DNA of 64,000 nt from Aldersonia kunmingensis (GCF_001646865.1 NZ_LRRB01000270.1:28133-92132); one strand, 5' to 3'; positions 40,220-50,513 are shown, counted from the stretch's first letter. Notes: a model not told the origin generated them from the sequence alone. Translations and numbers: made by a program.

Positions 40220-41533
40220 TCATTCCTTCGGGTCGGCTCCCGGCTCGTTCGGCGGCCGGTGACGTATGCGCGCGACAACCTCGCGCAGTGGCTTCACATA
40301 GATGCCCTGCGTCGCGGCTTCGCGTCGTGCGGTGTTGCGGGAGATGAGTACTCCCGCGATGGCGATCGCCCAGATCGGGTACTGGACCAGCCACGCCAGT
40401 CGGAAGGCGTCGAAGGTCAATCCGCCCGCCTTATCGAGCACGATACCGATCGCCTCTATTGTGACGAGCGTCGCGGCGAACCCTCCGACGTTCACCATGC
40501 CCTGTGCGGTGCCCATGCTGGTGCTCGGATTCGAGGTGCGGGCGTAGTCGAAACCGATCACCGAACCGGGACCGCCAACCGAGATGATCACCACGAGCAA
40601 CACCAGCAGCCAGACCGGCGCGGGGTGCGAGAGGGCCAGCACGACCGTCCAGATCGTCACCGTGCCGGTGATGCTGGCGAGTACCAGCCAGGAGCGCCGC
40701 AACGGATAGCGGGCCGTGAGCATGCCGATAATCGGGCCGACAACGATCGCGGACAGGACCGAGACGGCCAGCATTCCGCCCGCCGCGGACAGCGAAAGTC
40801 CCTGCGCGGAAACGAGATAAGGCACACCCCACATCAGTGCGAAGGTGGTGATGGAGAACTGGGTGCCCATATGACTGAAGAAGCCGAGCCGAGTACCGGG
40901 TCGTCGCCATACGGTGGCGATCTGTGAGCGGAGTTCGCGCAGGCTGCTCCCGGCGTCGGGCGGCGATTCTTTGGGGTGCGGTGAGTCCTTGATGACGGCC
41001 AACGCGAGGCAGCCCGAGAACACGCCGACCGCAGCGGCGGACAGGAAGGCCGTCTCCCAGCCTTGCGCGCGCAGCAGCGCTAACAGTGGAACCGCAGAGA
41101 GCACCTGTCCGAGCTGACCGAGGATGCCGGTGAGTTGGGACACCACCGGCACTCGGCGGGGGGAGAACCACTCGGGAACCAGGCGAAGCACCGCGAGGAA
41201 GGTGAATGCGTCACCGGTGCCGACCAGCACCCGTCCGAACACTGCGAGCGGTACCGATTCGGTCCAAGCCAGGGCGACCTCACCACCGGCCATGAACAGC
41301 GCGCCCGCGGCGATCATCGATCGCGAGCCGAACCGATCGAGCAGCAATCCGGCCGGAATCTGCATCCCGGCGTACACCACCACCTGCAGTACGACGAAGG
41401 TCGCCAGCACGGAGGGCTCGACGTCGAATCGCTCCTGCGCCTGCAGCCCGGAGACCCCGAATGCGGTCCGGTTCAGCACGGCGACAACGTAGGCGAAGAC
41501 GCCGGCGATCCAGATCGACCAGGCGCGCTTCAT
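40220..41533 (-). CDS. MFS transporter
   Basis: 437 aa, twelve membrane helices. IPAGLLLDRFGSRSMIAAG is the MFS loop motif; a second occurs as GMLTARYPLRRSWLV. ATG 41533 is taken, one codon after an in-frame TTG. First gene of a two-transporter operon. The substrate is not evident; TauD-type dioxygenase and LysR genes nearby suggest an organosulfur or organic-acid substrate. Confidence 0.88.
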   Translation of the reverse strand: MKRAWSIWIAGVFAYVVAVLNRTAFGVSGLQAQERFDVEPSVLATFVVLQVVVYAGMQIPAGLLLDRFGSRSMIAAGALFMAGGEVALAWTESVPLAVFGRVLVGTGDAFTFLAVLRLVPEWFSPRRVPVVSQLTGILGQLGQVLSAVPLLALLRAQGWETAFLSAAAVGVFSGCLALAVIKDSPHPKESPPDAGSSLRELRSQIATVWRRPGTRLGFFSHMGTQFSITTFALMWGVPYLVSAQGLSLSAAGGMLAVSVLSAIVVGPIIGMLTARYPLRRSWLVLASITGTVTIWTVVLALSHPAPVWLLVLLVVIISVGGPGSVIGFDYARTSNPSTSMGTAQGMVNVGGFAATLVTIEAIGIVLDKAGGLTFDAFRLAWLVQYPIWAIAIAGVLISRNTARREAATQGIYVKPLREVVARIRHRPPNEPGADPKE

Positions 41534-41547
41534 CAATCTCGAAACTA

Positions 41548-41631
41548 CCGCCGGGAGTGGGCGCGGCGCGCGATGAAGTCACCGGCCCACCTCGCCGATG
41601 ACCTACCCTGCGCCACGCCCACTCCCGGCGG
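41548..41631. repeat. Long-loop inverted repeat upstream of the MFS operon
   Basis: 16-bp perfect arms, CCGCCGGGAGTGGGCG (41548-41563) and its complement (41616-41631), with a 52-nt loop. It lies between the MFS operon start and the end of the dioxygenase gene and could be an operator pair or a transcript structure. Confidence 0.7.
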
Positions 41632-41634
41632 CCC

Positions 41635-41659
41635 GCCCGCCGAGGATCACCCGGCGGGC
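41635..41659 (-). terminator. Hairpin after the TauD-type gene
   Basis: 8-bp arms GCCCGCCG (41635-41642) and CGGCGGGC (41652-41659), 13 bases past the dioxygenase stop. GC-rich, without a U tract. Confidence 0.55.
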
Positions 41660-41672
41660 AGGAGTTCCGTGC

Positions 41673-42602
41673 TCAGGAACCGTAGAAGGGATCACCCGAA
41701 ACCGACTCGGACGACCGCCCGTCGACGCCCTTCGGGACATCGCCCTCGAGCGTCACGCGGTACAGCACGCGGTCGTAGCCGAGATGTCCGGCGTCGGAAA
41801 TTGCCAGGTGAGACGTGGCCTGGTTGTCCCAGAAGGCGACGCTGCCCGGAGCCCACTTGAAGCGAACCGTGTACTCGGTCCGGGTGGCCTCCTCCCACAG
41901 CACCTTCAGGATGCCCTCGCTCTGCGACGGCGTGAAGCCACGGATCTCGCGCGCCCCGCGAGTGAACCCGGGGCTGACGAACAGCGCCCGCTCGCCAGTG
42001 ACGGGATGCACACGAACTGCCGGGTGGTACGTAACCAGATTCGCCTCGCGCACCTTGCGGTCGCGCTGGCTGCCGGCCGCCGCCCTGGTGCTGAACTGAT
42101 GCTTGATGTCGATGGTGTCCGCGAAATCGCGCAGTTCCTTCGGCAGGTTCTCGTAGGCCGCGACGAGGTTGGTCCATGCGGTGTCACCGCCGAAGGGCGG
42201 CAGGATGTCGGCACGCAGGATCGACGCCGCCGGCGGGTTGATCAGCGCCGTCACGTCGGTGTGCCAGCTGCTGTCGTACGACGTGCGCTTGCGACCGAGG
42301 TTCGACTCGTACCGGCGGCTGTCGATCGGCAGGATCTCCGGGAAACCCTCCGGTGGCGACTCCTCGTGCGGATGCGCCGCCGTCACCTTGCCGAACTGCC
42401 GGGCGAACGCGATCTGTTCGGCGTGCCCGATCTCCTGGTCACGGAAGAAGATCACCTTGTGGGCGTGCAGCGCGTTCTGAATTTCCTCGACCACGCTTGG
42501 CTCATGCGCCTCGCGCAGATCGACACCGCGGATCTCCGCGCCGATATAACCGGCGAGCGGCACGACATCCAGCCCGAGGCTGGCGTCCTTCAGTTCGGTC
42601 AT
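41673..42602 (-). CDS. TauD/TfdA-family Fe(II)/2-oxoglutarate dioxygenase
   Basis: 309 aa. Metal ligands His-x-Asp in SSWHTDVTAL and the distal His in TSHLAISDAGH; the 2-oxoglutarate Arg follows in DRVLYRVTLEGDVP. VFFRDQEI-type and AAHPHEESPPEG segments match TauD/AtsK and the mycobacterial alkyl-sulfatase Rv3406. ATG 42602 has GGAG seven bases upstream. It likely frees sulfite or sulfate from an organosulfur compound, or hydroxylates a related acid. Divergent from LysR. Confidence 0.9.
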   Translation of the reverse strand: MTELKDASLGLDVVPLAGYIGAEIRGVDLREAHEPSVVEEIQNALHAHKVIFFRDQEIGHAEQIAFARQFGKVTAAHPHEESPPEGFPEILPIDSRRYESNLGRKRTSYDSSWHTDVTALINPPAASILRADILPPFGGDTAWTNLVAAYENLPKELRDFADTIDIKHQFSTRAAAGSQRDRKVREANLVTYHPAVRVHPVTGERALFVSPGFTRGAREIRGFTPSQSEGILKVLWEEATRTEYTVRFKWAPGSVAFWDNQATSHLAISDAGHLGYDRVLYRVTLEGDVPKGVDGRSSESVSGDPFYGS

Positions 42603-43009
42603 GGGCTGGCTCCAAGTCGAGACGATGGGACGCCGCGGAAAGTGGCTGTGCAGCGGCGATATACACAGCGTCGCGGCCATCGCGTCTCGCGAACAAGGAC
42701 GTTCGGCTACGGAAACCTTGCAGTACAACTTAATCCGCACACCCGCCGATGCCTTTTCTCGAGATGCGCACTGGGCACACCTGTGTCAAGATCTTCTGTT
42801 GTGATCTCGGTTGGCCTCATCGCTCGGCACCATGTCGACCTGATGCGTGCCTCCAGCGCGATCTGTTGTCGCTGACCAGCTCGCGAATTCGCCGATCGCC
42901 CACCCATCGCCGATCGGTATCCGGCACCCACCTGACGAGGTCACATGTCACCGATCGATGGTTCCGCCAGCTCGATGTCCTTGTGCGCCTTTGACGCTCC
43001 GGTCGGTGC
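42603..43009. other. Divergent TauD/LysR control region
   Basis: 407 bp without a convincing gene. CGCCGATCG occurs twice (42890-42898 and 42908-42916), 18 bases apart, and TTGACA lies on the minus strand near 42788. No clean T-N11-A LysR site could be chosen over others. Confidence 0.45.
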
Positions 43010-43939
43010 ATGATGCTTGATCTGCGCCGGATGATGCTGCTCAACGATCTCGCCGAGCTCGGCACGGTCACCGCCGTCGCCGCCCGGCGCAGCATCACGA
43101 GTTCTGCTGTGTCGCAACAACTCCGGGTGCTCGAAGAAGAAGCGGGCGCGGCACTGTTCCGGCGTGACGGGCGCACGCTGCGGCTCACCCGCAGCGGCGA
43201 GGTGCTCGCCGAGCACGTCCGGCATGTGCTGGCCGCGGTGGACGAGGCCATGACCGCGGTGGCGGCGACCCGGGACCGACTCTCGGGACAGATCGCGGTC
43301 GCAGCCTTCAACATGGCCGTACCGACGCTTGCCGCTCCGATGGTTCGCCGGCTCAGCGCCGAGGAACCCGACCTGCGCATCGAAGTTCGGCAGGAAGAGA
43401 CTGGTGCCGCGCTGCGCTTGCTTCGCCAGCGCGAGATCGACATCGCCATCACCTGCCACTACGACTTCCTCGGTGATGACGGGTTCGGCGGAATGATCAG
43501 CGAGATTCTGCTTGTCGAGCCGCTCGTGCTGATGGCTCCGACAGAGACGCATCTGCGTATCCGCAAGTTCGGGCTCGCGGCGCTCGCCGATAGTCCGTGG
43601 GTGACGGGCGCGCCGCACTCGGGGCTGGACGTAGCCGTGCTGCGCGCCGGCGAGCGGGCCGGCTTCACCCCGCAAATCAAGCACCGACTGTTGGGTGCAC
43701 AGAACATGTGCGATCTCGCGGCGACCGAGACGGCATCGGCGATCGTGCCGCGCCTGTCGATCCCGGCTCACCTGGAGAGCCTGATCGTTCCCGACATGAA
43801 TCTCGACAATCGCACCATCAGGGCTGTCGTCCGGCCGGGCAGGCAAAAGGACCCGGGTATCGCGGCCATCCTGCAGACGCTGCGCTCCATCGCCGCCTCC
43901 GCGCTGCCGGCGCCGGACTCGCTGAGCGCCGCCTCGTAG
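43010..43939 (+). CDS. LysR-family regulator
   Basis: 309 aa. N-terminal winged helix: MMLLNDLAELGTVTAVAAR, SITSSAVSQQLRVLEEEAG, LFRRDGRTLRLTRSGEVLAEH; then a substrate-binding domain with QIAVAAFNMAVPTLAAPM. Divergent from the TauD-type gene across 407 bp, the usual place for a LysR and its target. ATG 43010 (or 43013) has only a weak ribosome-binding site. Confidence 0.93.
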   Translation: MMLDLRRMMLLNDLAELGTVTAVAARRSITSSAVSQQLRVLEEEAGAALFRRDGRTLRLTRSGEVLAEHVRHVLAAVDEAMTAVAATRDRLSGQIAVAAFNMAVPTLAAPMVRRLSAEEPDLRIEVRQEETGAALRLLRQREIDIAITCHYDFLGDDGFGGMISEILLVEPLVLMAPTETHLRIRKFGLAALADSPWVTGAPHSGLDVAVLRAGERAGFTPQIKHRLLGAQNMCDLAATETASAIVPRLSIPAHLESLIVPDMNLDNRTIRAVVRPGRQKDPGIAAILQTLRSIAASALPAPDSLSAAS

Positions 43940-43955
43940 CCCGGCGACAGTTGTC

Positions 43956-44025
43956 GTTCCCGGGTGCAAAACCTGTCAACGGGGTCGAAACTTCGCACTC
44001 GTAAACACAATTTGCACTCGGGAAC
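43956..44025 (+). repeat. Dispersed palindromic repeat, copy C
   Basis: About 70 bp closed by 15-bp arms GTTCCCGGGTGCAAA (43956-43970) and TTTGCACTCGGGAAC (44011-44025) with one mismatch. The core reads GTCAACGGGGTCGAAAC. Opposite in orientation to copies A and B. It lies between LysR and the PPOX-fold gene. Confidence 0.88.
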
Positions 44026-44097
44026 GCCAGCCAAACGTGAGCAAAGTCTGCTCGCTTTGGCGGCGGACCTGTCGGTACCGCGAGGCACACTGAGGCG

Positions 44098-44583
44098 ATG
44101 GCAACCTGGCTGGAGTTCTCCGCGGCAGCACCCGAGTTGGCAGAGGCAATCGAGGCGAGGCTGAAGGCGCACAAGCACCACCTGCTTGCGACGCTGCGGA
44201 AGGACGGATCGCCGCGACTGTCGGGCACCGAGGTGGAGATCTTCGACGGCAAACTGGTGATCGGCTCGATGCCAGGCGCGATGAAGGTGCGCGACCTGCT
44301 GCGAGATCCCCGGTATGCGCTGCACAGCAACCCCGGCGACCACACCATGACCGGCGGAGATGCCAAGCTATCCGGGCACGCGCGGGAGGCGACGGGCGAA
44401 GAGCGAGACTGGATCGTCGCCGCCTACGCCGATAAGTACGGCGGCGAGACGGCAGCAGGGGACGACGGCGCCCACATGGTTGTGCTCGATGTCGACGAGG
44501 CCACGCACATCACGGTCGACGACAAGCACCTCTATGTCGACCTATGGAGACCTGGCCGCGAGGTCGAGCGCTTCGTGAAGTAG
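44098..44583 (+). CDS. PPOX-fold protein, probably F420- or FMN-dependent
   Basis: 161 aa of the pyridoxamine-phosphate-oxidase-like split barrel. HLLATLRKDGSPRLSGTEVEIFDG is the usual strand pair and SMPGAMKVRDLLRDPRYALHS the cofactor-binding loop. Actinobacterial members of this type often use F420H2, and fgd is in this window, but cofactor choice cannot be read here. Confidence 0.85.
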   Translation: MATWLEFSAAAPELAEAIEARLKAHKHHLLATLRKDGSPRLSGTEVEIFDGKLVIGSMPGAMKVRDLLRDPRYALHSNPGDHTMTGGDAKLSGHAREATGEERDWIVAAYADKYGGETAAGDDGAHMVVLDVDEATHITVDDKHLYVDLWRPGREVERFVK

Positions 44584-44589
44584 CCGGTC

Positions 44590-45726
44590 TCAATCTTCCG
44601 ACGGCACACCGGGTTTCGCGACCGTCGGAGGCAGCAGCGCGAGAGCGGAAATGCGCTGCAGCCCGGCCACCTGCATGAAGTCCACTAGCGCGGAACGCAA
44701 TTGGCCGAACACCACGTGCGCGGACAGTCCTGCATGCTCAACCAGTTCCGGGCGCGCGCCAGTCGCGACCGAGCGGAGCACGCGCGCGGCCTCTGCCTGG
44801 TCCGGTTGCTCGCCCGGGTTGGCGAGCATCATCTGCCGCAAGACATCCACCGCGTGCGACAGCTTCTCGATCTCGTCGACGAGGCGAGGGTCGAGAATCT
44901 CGTCGTCACGCACGACGGTGAGCGAGCGACGCACCAGCACCCGAATGTTGCGGACCGCATTGTCGAGCGGATCGGCTGTCGCGCTGAGCTTGTCGTGCCG
45001 CTCGCGTGTGGACCAGTACATCGGCGAGATCCGGGTGATCTCCTGCCCGCCCTCGATCGCGGAACGCAGCCGGTCGATTTGCCCCTGGGTCGCCCGCGCG
45101 CGGTCCAGCGCTGCGCGAATCGGCGCCGGGTTCTGCTCGGTCAACCCATCCGCGGTCATGCGCAGCACGTCGACGATCACCGCGAGTACGTCGGCGGCCT
45201 GCTGCCGCGCGCGGCGGACCGGGTGCGTCGGCACTACTGCCACCACTGCGATCCCGACGAGGCCGCCGACCAGCGCGTCAACCATTCGCTCGTAGCCGGC
45301 CGCATCACCCGGTGGCAGCAGTGTCGCGACCAGCACCGCCGAACTCGCGGCCTGCATGGCGATGATCGGACCGCCGTCGAGCAAGACGGCCGAGGCCATC
45401 GCGAGCGCGACGACCACGGCGATCTGCCACGGCCCAGTGCCGATCGCCGTGACGATCAGGTCCCCGATGCCGATGCCCACCGTGACGCCGACGACGAGTT
45501 CGACCGAGCGGCGCAGCCGCGCCCCGAGCGAGATGCCGAGCGAAATGACCGCCGCTATCGGCGCGAAGAACGGACGCGGGTGCCCGAGCAGGTCGAAGGC
45601 GACCCACCAGGAAATCCCCGCGGCAAGGCCGCACTGCACGATTGGCAGCGCGGAAGCCCGCAACCGCTCCGTGGAGGTGCGGAGACGGGCGCGCTGGCGT
45701 TTGGCGAAGTTAGTGGTCGAGGCCAA
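44590..45726 (-). CDS. FUSC-family membrane protein (aromatic acid exporter-like)
   Basis: 378 aa. Six N-terminal membrane segments (VQCGLAAGISWWVAFDLLG, FFAPIAAVISLGISLGARL, ...GLVGIAVVAVVPTHP), then a cytosolic helical domain of about 200 residues. The pattern matches FUSC/AaeB-like proteins that export aromatic acids. Starts with TTG at 45726 inside the end of the DUF3151 gene (17-base overlap) and has a poor ribosome-binding site; coupling is probable. Confidence 0.82.
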   Translation of the reverse strand: MASTTNFAKRQRARLRTSTERLRASALPIVQCGLAAGISWWVAFDLLGHPRPFFAPIAAVISLGISLGARLRRSVELVVGVTVGIGIGDLIVTAIGTGPWQIAVVVALAMASAVLLDGGPIIAMQAASSAVLVATLLPPGDAAGYERMVDALVGGLVGIAVVAVVPTHPVRRARQQAADVLAVIVDVLRMTADGLTEQNPAPIRAALDRARATQGQIDRLRSAIEGGQEITRISPMYWSTRERHDKLSATADPLDNAVRNIRVLVRRSLTVVRDDEILDPRLVDEIEKLSHAVDVLRQMMLANPGEQPDQAEAARVLRSVATGARPELVEHAGLSAHVVFGQLRSALVDFMQVAGLQRISALALLPPTVAKPGVPSED

Positions 45727-46129
45727 GTTGTTCGGCCGCGCGCGGATCGCAATCTTCGAGCAGATCCAGGCAGCGCGCGTACTCGTCGGCCTCCCCGATG
45801 GTCTTCGCCGCGCGTGCGAGCGCCGCTACACAGCGCAGGAAACCCTGGTTGGGCTCGTGACTGAACGGCACCGGGCCGAAACCCTTCCAGCCGTTGCGCC
45901 GCAGCTGATCCAGGCCGCGGTGATAGCCGGTCCGGGCGTAGGCGTAAGCGGTAATCGTCGCGCCGTCCGCCAGTGCCTGCTCGGCCAGGTAGGCCCAAGC
46001 GATCGAGGCAGTGGGGTGGTCGGCGGCAACCTCAGCGGGGTCGCGCTTGTTGAGCAGGTCGGACTCGGCGTCGTCGTCGCCGGGCAGCAGCGTCGGCTGA
46101 GGACCGAGCAAATCACCGAAAGATGTCAT
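45710..46129 (-). CDS. DUF3151 protein (Rv0360c-like)
   Basis: 139 aa, soluble, no membrane segment. TSFGDLLGPQPTLLPGD start and TAYAYARTGYHRGLDQLRR NGWKGFGPVPFSHEPNQGFLR in the middle match mycobacterial Rv0360c very closely. Probable TPR-like helical protein; function unknown. ATG 46129 is chosen to match that start; ATG 46138 is possible. Upstream partner of the FUSC gene. Confidence 0.9.
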   Translation of the reverse strand: MTSFGDLLGPQPTLLPGDDDAESDLLNKRDPAEVAADHPTASIAWAYLAEQALADGATITAYAYARTGYHRGLDQLRRNGWKGFGPVPFSHEPNQGFLRCVAALARAAKTIGEADEYARCLDLLEDCDPRAAEQLGLDH

Positions 46130-46238
46130 ACCGCCCATTCTGGCAGGTCTACTCGGTGAGAACGTCGATGGCGGTTAGGCTGCGCGGCAGGCGGGCACAC
46201 TGCCGCGACGGAGTTCGAAAGACGCGAGGGGTTATCGG

Positions 46239-46820
46239 GTGACCGACGACGAGACGAAGACCGAGGCCTTGTCTGCAGCAACCCCGCCGTTCGAAGCCGC
46301 ACGGCAAGGAACCGAAGCGCCGAGGCCGAGCGCACAACCGCAGCGGATCGAACCGACCACCCCGCCGCCGGCCCCGAAACGCAGGAGCGGCCGCTGGTTT
46401 GCCGCCGTCGCAGCAGCTCTCGTTGTGGTCGTCGCGCTCGCGGCAAGCCTGCTCTGGCTCATCGTCCGGCCCGATCCGGCGCCGACCAACGAGGACCTGA
46501 TCCGTGGCGCGATCGGTGACTACGGCACGGCACTGACCTCCGGCGACCTACCCGCCCTTCAGTCGGCCACCTGCGGCCCGCTGAGCGACTACTACCGCAC
46601 CGTGCCGCCGGAGAAGTTCGCGCAGGTGCACCAGACCAGCTCCGATCAGGGCAGCATCCCGGTTCTCGAGAGCGTCGACATCGTGCAGGTGACCAACGAT
46701 CAGACCGCGATCGCACAGGTCACCGCTCACCTACCGCTCGATCCTGCGACCGCCTCGGCGCGCACGTTCAACCTGTTGAAGACGCCCGAGGGCTGGAAGG
46801 TCTGCGAACCGCCCGCTTAA
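46239..46820 (+). CDS. Single-pass membrane protein, Rv0361-like
   Basis: 193 aa. A Pro-rich cytosolic start (about 50 residues), one membrane segment (WFAAVAAALVVVVALAASLLWLIV) and an outer NTF2-like/DUF4878 domain with SATCGPLSDYY and a C-terminal GWKVCEPPA. The two cysteines match those in the 17806-18225 protein. GTG start with GAGGGG upstream. Function unknown; the same position next to fba is seen in mycobacteria. Confidence 0.82.
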   Translation: MTDDETKTEALSAATPPFEAARQGTEAPRPSAQPQRIEPTTPPPAPKRRSGRWFAAVAAALVVVVALAASLLWLIVRPDPAPTNEDLIRGAIGDYGTALTSGDLPALQSATCGPLSDYYRTVPPEKFAQVHQTSSDQGSIPVLESVDIVQVTNDQTAIAQVTAHLPLDPATASARTFNLLKTPEGWKVCEPPA

Positions 46821-46826
46821 CGCAGA

Positions 46827-46869
46827 AGGCGCACTCGCCGTCGCGGATATCGCGACGACAAGTGCGCCT
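46827..46869. terminator. Bidirectional terminator before fba
   Basis: Outer arms AGGCGCACT (46827-46835) and AGTGCGCCT (46861-46869), inner arms CGTCGCG/CGCGACG (46839-46845, 46851-46857) with loop GATAT. It lies between convergent genes and can end both. Confidence 0.82.
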
Positions 46870-46885
46870 CAGAAAACCGAACTGA

Positions 46886-47923
<1,038 letters not shown>

Positions 47924-48058
47924 TGAAACCGACCTCCAAGTCGTGTTTTGGGCTATTTGTGCTGCTCACCCTATGACAAAGGCCCGCCGGACCCAACGGT
48001 GGTAGGTAGGTCACAGGGGTATCCGGGGTAGTGCCACGTCGCCGGTACCCTGGCAGGC

Positions 48059-48769
48059 GTGATCGAGACCCTCGCAGTCCAGACGACCACCAACCAGGCC
48101 TTGCTTCCGGGTTTCCTCGACCCGATCACCCTGCTCGGCTACTTCGGCAGCTGGGCGCTGGTCGGACTGCTGGTTGTCGTGCTCATCGAATCCGGCGTGC
48201 TGTTCCCCGTCCTGCCCGGCGACTCGCTGCTGTTCGTGGCGGGCATGGTGGTCGCGGGTGAGACCACTGAGGTCGAGAAGTTCGCCTCGCTCTGGGAGTT
48301 GCTGATCCTCGTGCCGCTGGCGGCCATCATCGGCGGGCAGATCGGCTACTGGATCGGGCGCTACGCGGGGACCAGCATGTTCAGGCCGGACGCGCGGTTC
48401 CTCAAGGAGCGGTACCTCACGGAGGCGCACGAGTTCTTCGAGAAGCATGGTCCGATCACGATCTTCCTGGCCCGCTTCGTGCCGATCGTGCGCACCCTCG
48501 CGCCGATTGTCGCTGGCGCGGCGCGGATGAAGTTCCCGGTCTTTTTCCTCTACAACGTGGTCGGCGCGATCGTGTGGAGCACCGGCTTCATCCTGCTCGG
48601 CTACTGGCTCGGCCAGTTCGAACTAATCCAGAAGCTGATCGAGCCGATCTTCATCGTGATCGTGCTGGTCTCGGTGCTGCCGATCGTCTGGGAGTCGTAC
48701 AAGCGCCGTCGCGCGGCGAAGAATGCTCCGGCGACGGTGACGGAGTCGTCGGAATCTGCCGTCGACTAG
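48059..48769 (+). CDS. DedA-family membrane protein (Rv0364-like)
   Basis: 236 aa, DedA/SNARE-associated. Segments around FGSWALVGLLVVVLIESGVLFPVLPGDSLLF and LAAIIGGQIGYWIGRY; conserved ETGV-like ESGV, PGDSLL and FxxRFVPIVRTLAP (Arg in FLARFVPIVRT). These proteins act in lipid flipping or proton-dependent transport. GTG start has a close ribosome-binding site only. Convergent with the GH76 gene, 8 bases apart. Confidence 0.87.
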   Translation: MIETLAVQTTTNQALLPGFLDPITLLGYFGSWALVGLLVVVLIESGVLFPVLPGDSLLFVAGMVVAGETTEVEKFASLWELLILVPLAAIIGGQIGYWIGRYAGTSMFRPDARFLKERYLTEAHEFFEKHGPITIFLARFVPIVRTLAPIVAGAARMKFPVFFLYNVVGAIVWSTGFILLGYWLGQFELIQKLIEPIFIVIVLVSVLPIVWESYKRRRAAKNAPATVTESSESAVD

Positions 48770-48777
48770 CGCCAGGT

Positions 48778-49854
48778 CTACGCACCCGCGACCCGGTGCG
48801 CGGCTTCGAGCAACATCCAGCCCGACAACTGCACGGAGAGATCGCGCTCGGGTAACCCTGGTGCCGGCGTGCGCGCCGGCACCGACCAGTCCGCGCCGAA
48901 CACCGGCAGTTCCCCGATATCTGTGCGGTTGCGCCACGCCGCCTCCCCCGAGGCGAGCACGAGCGCTCCGGCGGTCTCCCTGGCGCGCGCATCGGCGGCC
49001 GAATCACCGGGCAACTGCAGCGCAACCAACGCCAGGTAGCGCGCGAGGATGCCGTTGAACAAACCGCCGTCGCCTCCGCCGCCACCGACGATCACACCAT
49101 CGGGCGCGAGGCGCGTCACGACCGCGTCGACGAGTCGATGCACCCGTTCGGCATGCACCGGATCGGACGTCCGCTGCGCCAGTTCGGTCTCGAGCCCGAG
49201 CACGACGCCCTGGCAGTACGTATAGATCACCCGCTCCAGGCGCTCACTCGGCAGGTGAACACCGTCGAAGATAAGGGCGGTGTCCGGATCGCGCAGCGTG
49301 GCATCGAGCCAGTCCGCCATATCGACCGCGCGGTCGGATCGGCCTGTTCGGGCAAGCGCGATCCCGGCCGGGCCGTTCGCCGGCGCATTGAAGAAATCCG
49401 ACGCGATCCGCCACGGGATGCCGCCGCCGCGCGCGGGCGCCCAGGCGTCGTACAGCCGCGCAGTGAGCTCGGCCAATGGGCCTGTGAAGTCGAGACCGAC
49501 GAGCCGCTGTGCGCGCTCGAGCGCGAGCGCCAGCCAGGCCATGTCGTCGTAGTAAGAGTTGGTCCAGCGCAGGAAGTTGCGACCGTGCACACCACGGGAC
49601 AGTTCGGTGATACGCCGCTTGCGTTCCTCGCTCGGCGCCCGAACCTCGGCATCGACGGTCACGTCGATCAGGTGCGCCTGCCACCAGTAGTCCCACGCCA
49701 CGAACACCCGCTCGCCCGGCGTCGGCGGCGCACCGACCACTCCGAGCGCGGTTCCCGGAATCGCCCACAGCCGCCGCACATTCCGTTCCTGCACAGCCGT
49801 TTCCGCCAGACCGGCACGGCTCGCCCACTCTACGACCGAGACATCGCCGCTCAC
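48778..49854 (-). CDS. GH76-like alpha-1,6-mannanase
   Basis: 358 aa, all-alpha glycosidase of the GH76 family; similar to mycobacterial Rv0365c. RWTNSYYDDMAWLALALER contains the paired catalytic aspartates of GH76; WDYWWQAHLIDV and NAPANGPAGIALARTG are family blocks. No signal peptide is evident, so its substrate would be internal or it uses another route. GTG 49854 overlaps the preceding SpoU stop. Confidence 0.82.
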   Translation of the reverse strand: MSGDVSVVEWASRAGLAETAVQERNVRRLWAIPGTALGVVGAPPTPGERVFVAWDYWWQAHLIDVTVDAEVRAPSEERKRRITELSRGVHGRNFLRWTNSYYDDMAWLALALERAQRLVGLDFTGPLAELTARLYDAWAPARGGGIPWRIASDFFNAPANGPAGIALARTGRSDRAVDMADWLDATLRDPDTALIFDGVHLPSERLERVIYTYCQGVVLGLETELAQRTSDPVHAERVHRLVDAVVTRLAPDGVIVGGGGGDGGLFNGILARYLALVALQLPGDSAADARARETAGALVLASGEAAWRNRTDIGELPVFGADWSVPARTPAPGLPERDLSVQLSGWMLLEAAHRVAGA

Positions 49855-50513
49855 CACGCGCGATCCAGGTCCGCGTGCTGCCGGATCCACGCGTGCATCG
49901 CGATCCCGGCCGCGACCCCGGCATTGATACTGCGCGTCGATCCGAACTGGGCGATCGAAACAGTCAGGGCAGCAATGTCTTTCGCGTGATCGGTGATGCC
50001 AGGGCCCTCCTGCCCGAAAAGCAAGACGCAGTCGCGCGGGAGCTGGGCGGTCTCGAGCGGAACCGCACCGGGCACGTTGTCCACCGCCACCACGGCGAGG
50101 CCACGCTCGCTCGCGAACTCCCCTAGTTCGCCGAGGTCGGTGTGGTGCCGAACGTGCTGATAGCGGTCGGTCACCATGGCTCCGCGACGGTTCCACCGGC
50201 GCCGTCCGACGATATGCACCTCGGCAGCGGCGAAGGCGTTCGCTGTGCGCACCACGGTGCCGATATTCGCGTCGTGCGCGAAGTTCTCGATGGCGACATG
50301 GAACGGGTGCCGCCGCGCATCGATATCGGCAACGATCGCCTCGCGCGTCCAATAGCGGTATGCGTCAACGACATTGCGACGATCACCGTTGTCGAGCAGC
50401 TCCGGGTCGTAACGGGGGTCGGTCGGTCTCGGGCCGTCGTATTCGGCATCCCACGGTCCGACGCCATGCGGATTCTCGCCCCATTCGGTGGGGCCTACTT
50501 CGTCTTCGGACAC
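49851..50513 (-). CDS. SpoU/TrmH-type RNA 2'-O-ribose methyltransferase
   Basis: 220 aa SPOUT enzyme. Motifs: NIGTVVRTANAF, LLFGQEGPGI and SIAQFGSTRSINAGVAAGIAM, the trefoil knot. Resembles mycobacterial Rv0380c. GTG 50513 is one base after the SDR stop. Substrate (tRNA or rRNA) not decidable. Middle gene of SDR-SpoU-GH76. Confidence 0.92.
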   Translation of the reverse strand: MSEDEVGPTEWGENPHGVGPWDAEYDGPRPTDPRYDPELLDNGDRRNVVDAYRYWTREAIVADIDARRHPFHVAIENFAHDANIGTVVRTANAFAAAEVHIVGRRRWNRRGAMVTDRYQHVRHHTDLGELGEFASERGLAVVAVDNVPGAVPLETAQLPRDCVLLFGQEGPGITDHAKDIAALTVSIAQFGSTRSINAGVAAGIAMHAWIRQHADLDRAW

